DNA of 20,153 nucleotides from Eubacteriaceae bacterium (GTDB taxonomy: Bacteria > Bacillota_A > Clostridia > Eubacteriales > Anaerofustaceae). Every line of letters starts with the position of its first letter. The stretch's first letter is position 1. Under the pieces are notes generated by a model. It ran no database searches. It worked only from the letters and a program-made list of their open reading frames with translations, and had not been told where the DNA came from. The stretch covers positions 1 to 20,153 of the forward strand of contig JAITGT010000044.1 of the NCBI GenBank assembly GCA_031280495.1. The letters run 5' to 3'. Shown here in pieces: positions 18,285-20,153 of this stretch. The position numbers and the translations under genes were made by a program.

Positions 18285-18313
18285 ATTATAATATAGCGTT
18301 TCTAATTTGTCAT
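18285..18313 (-). promoter_or_regulatory. Strong promoter of the small - strand gene
   Basis: On the - strand ATGACA (18313-18308), a 17-base spacer, then TATAAT (18290-18285): eleven of twelve bases match the vegetative consensus, the best promoter in the window. The start would fall near 18278, giving a leader of about 40 bases. In that leader TTTGCG-AAA-CGCAAA (18268-18254) forms a small hairpin just before the ribosome site. Confidence 0.78.
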
Positions 18314-18427
18314 TAATAAAATACTAATTAAGTATAAACAATATTAGGCAATAACTCGCATTTCAGCGAATCTTTATTTTAGTAATTCGCAATTTATGCC
18401 AACTTGCCCTTGCAGCATCACATCTGC

Positions 18428-18455
18428 AAAAAAAAAACCGCCAGCAAGCTGGCGG
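18428..18455 (-). terminator. Rho-independent terminator of folC
   Basis: On the - strand CCGCCAG (18455-18449), loop CTTG, CTGGCGG (18444-18438), then ten T (18437-18428). It begins 12 bases after the folC stop codon. Confidence 0.93.
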
Positions 18456-18466
18456 CGCAGCAAAAA

Positions 18467-19786
18467 TCATGGATTTTCAGCGAGATAGCTTGTTAGGTAT
18501 GCCCTCGCTTCTCCAAGCATATATAAAGAGCCAGTGAATGCGTACAGAGCGCTTTTGTCGCTTAAATCAATGTTTTTTCCAATGTCTGCAATGCCCTCCA
18601 GCGATTTGGCTGCCATCTCTGGATAGCGATCATGAATGAATTCTTCCATTCTCTTTGCGTCAACGCCGCGCTCGTCTGTAGGAGTGAGGGTAAATATTTC
18701 TTTGGCGATGCTGACCAGCATGTCCAATGATTTGTCAAACTCTTTGTCGGAGAGCATGCCGAAGAAAAGAATTGCCTTTCGGCCTTCAAAATAGGCTTTG
18801 ATATTTTCGCGGAAAGAGGAAATTCCTTCTACATTGTGCCCTCCGTCAATGACGATGGCCGGATCGCGGCGCATCACTTCAAATCGGCCGGCGAACCTAA
18901 CATTCATCAGTGCTTCCCGTATGGACGCTTCCCCAATGTTATATCCGCGCGCCTTAAGAATTTCGCATGTATTGAGGACATTGAGCACATTGAAGGATTG
19001 GTGGATCCCGAGAAGAGAGAGGCGAAACTCTCCCAGATCCAATAAAGAGCCTTCCTTATTATAGCGCATTACCTGGCCCTCCAGGCTTTGGGACAGTATT
19101 TCAATGTCCCTCTCGTTTGCTCGGTGGAGGCGGGCCCCCACTTCCTGGGCTTTTTTTTCAAAGACCTGGTAAATCTCGTCTGAAATTCCCGAATATATGC
19201 TTGTATCGCAGCCAGGCTTTATGATTCCCGCCTTTTCAAACGCAATTTCGGAAAGAGTGCTGCCCAAGTACTGCATATGATCGAAGCTGATTGAACAGAT
19301 GACAGCGGCTTCGCATGACTCGATGACGTTTGTAGCGTCGAAGCGACCGCCCATCCCAACTTCCAGCACGACAAAATCCACCGCCTTCTCTTTAAAATAA
19401 AGAAAAGCCATGGCAGTCAGCACCTCAAACTGGCTAGGGTATGCATGTCCGTCTGCGACAATGCTGTCGACTGTTTCTTTGAGGCGCTCTGAATACGCAA
19501 TTACGTCTTCGTGAGAAATAAGGGCGTTGTTGATTTGAATGCGTTCGCAGAAGTCTTCAAGGTATGGAGAAACGTAAAGCCCTGTCCTGTAGCCAGAGTA
19601 TCGCAGGATATAGGAAAGCATCGTAGAAGTGGACCCTTTTCCATTTGTGCCAGCGACATGGATGTATTTGAGGCCCTTCTGGGGATTGCCCAAATAAGCG
19701 CAGAGGCGGGTCACGTTTTCGAGGTCTATCTTGTCGCCAAACATATATGTCTCGTCGATGAAGCGCATAGCTTCCTGGTAGTCCAT
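18467..19786 (-). CDS. folC: Bifunctional folylpolyglutamate synthase / dihydrofolate synthase
   Basis: Adds glutamate to folates (and to dihydropteroate), keeping the cofactor in the cell. The 439-residue product is of normal length. Seen: N-terminal YQEAMRFIDE helix, LGNPQKGLKYIHVAGTNGKGS with the Mur-ligase-type P-loop GTNGKGST (residues 46-53), SPYLEDFCERI (usual form SPHL), LEVGMGGRFDATNV, SFDHMQYLG, FEKAGIIKPG, and the C-terminal domain with DGGHNVEG. No stop-free frame extends further upstream (a TGA lies four codons before), so the ATG at 19786 is the first possible start; AAAGGA is about 12 bases upstream, somewhat far. It stands alone with its own promoter and terminator. Whether it carries both activities cannot be told from sequence alone. 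Confidence 0.95.
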   Translation of the reverse strand: MDYQEAMRFIDETYMFGDKIDLENVTRLCAYLGNPQKGLKYIHVAGTNGKGSTSTMLSYILRYSGYRTGLYVSPYLEDFCERIQINNALISHEDVIAYSERLKETVDSIVADGHAYPSQFEVLTAMAFLYFKEKAVDFVVLEVGMGGRFDATNVIESCEAAVICSISFDHMQYLGSTLSEIAFEKAGIIKPGCDTSIYSGISDEIYQVFEKKAQEVGARLHRANERDIEILSQSLEGQVMRYNKEGSLLDLGEFRLSLLGIHQSFNVLNVLNTCEILKARGYNIGEASIREALMNVRFAGRFEVMRRDPAIVIDGGHNVEGISSFRENIKAYFEGRKAILFFGMLSDKEFDKSLDMLVSIAKEIFTLTPTDERGVDAKRMEEFIHDRYPEMAAKSLEGIADIGKNIDLSDKSALYAFTGSLYMLGEARAYLTSYLAENP

Positions 19787-19850
19787 GGATCGCTTTCATC
19801 CTTTCTTTCGAAACGCCAGCAGCGCGCCTCGAATCTCGAAAATCCGATTT

Positions 19851-19859
19851 ATTATAGCA
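19851..19859 (-). promoter_or_regulatory. Promoter of folC (extended -10)
   Basis: On the - strand TGC TATAAT (19859-19851) is a perfect extended -10; no good -35 is seen at 16-18 bases. The mRNA would start near 19844, leaving a leader of about 58 bases. Confidence 0.65.
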
Positions 19860-20041
19860 TTTTGGGGTAGGCAATGCTATTCTTTCACCTTTGATTCACG
19901 GTGGGCAATCTGTAAGGCTGCCTTCCCAAACGCATAGGGGTTTGCGCGCAGAATGGCGCCTCACAATCAGCAGTCATCCCCAGAGCCTCACCCGAAGCGG
20001 CAAATGGCGCGATTCACGCCCAATCGGCTTTCGCAGTGTGT
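19860..20041. other. Intergenic stretch between divergent promoters
   Basis: Together with the folC leader and the final gene's leader this makes about 350 bases without coding sequence. I see no gene or RNA in it. The only repeated word of note is GATTCACG at 19893-19900 and 20011-20018, in the same orientation, which may be chance. Confidence 0.4.
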
Positions 20042-20042
20042 T

Positions 20043-20070
20043 TTGGCCCTGCGCTGTGATACACTAAAAT
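20043..20070 (+). promoter_or_regulatory. Probable promoter of the gene entering at the right edge
   Basis: TTGGCC (20043-20048), 16 bases, then TAAAAT (20065-20070). The leader would be about 60 bases. Moderate match to the vegetative consensus. Confidence 0.45.
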
Positions 20071-20136
20071 CAAATTTTCTAAAGGCGCCTTGCCAAAAAA
20101 AACGAAGGGCGCACTGCTAGACAGGAGGCTTTGGCA

Positions 20137-20153
20137 TTGAAAACACTTATTGC
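20137..20153 (+). CDS. Start of an unidentified gene, 3' part outside the window
   Basis: A TTG start codon eight bases after a full AGGAGG site (20123-20128), with the first residues MKTLI. Only five complete codons are visible, so no function can be given. A TTG at 20131 is too close to the ribosome site to be used. The promoter about 60 bases upstream supports a real gene. Confidence 0.5.

Overview
The window reads as a chromosomal segment of a strictly anaerobic member of the Bacillota (Clostridia-like), of medium GC. Reasons: a cdaA-ybbR-(FAD protein)-glmM cluster, a probable Re-type citrate synthase beside an Aquifex-type aconitase, strong Shine-Dalgarno sites of the AGGAGG type, some GTG/TTG starts, and short, tightly packed operons. 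This is inference; no rRNA or species marker is present.

Layout. (1) 1-702, + strand: 3' part of ispA (short-chain prenyl diphosphate synthase). (2) 740-6761, + strand: one operon for the whole lower half of glycolysis in pathway order: gap, pgk, tpiA, gpmI, eno. It has an extended -10 promoter with an overlapping palindrome, a hairpin leader and a clear terminator. (3) 6858-10217, + strand: a two-gene operon of probable Re-citrate synthase and aconitase, ending in a terminator that works on both strands. (4) 10251-15266, - strand: cdaA (c-di-AMP synthase), ybbR/cdaR, an FAD-dependent oxidoreductase of unknown role, and glmM, linking c-di-AMP signalling with cell-wall precursor supply. (5) 15267-16500: about 1.2 kb with no gene I can support but several perfect inverted repeats. 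(6) 16519-18006, + strand: NfeD-like protein and an SPFH/band-7 membrane scaffold. (7) 18096-18313, - strand: a small gene of 30 codons (18144-18236) with a near-consensus promoter, a strong ribosome binding site and its own terminator. It would encode a cationic amphipathic helix and is the most interesting feature here. (8) 18428-19859, - strand: folC with its promoter and terminator. (9) The last 110 bases hold a promoter and the first codons of a + strand gene.

Together the genes turn glyceraldehyde 3-phosphate into phosphoenolpyruvate, then, given acetyl-CoA and oxaloacetate made elsewhere, into citrate and isocitrate (the oxidative branch toward glutamate). They also supply isoprenoid and folate cofactors and wall precursor sugars. 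No mobile elements, CRISPR arrays, tRNA or rRNA genes were seen.
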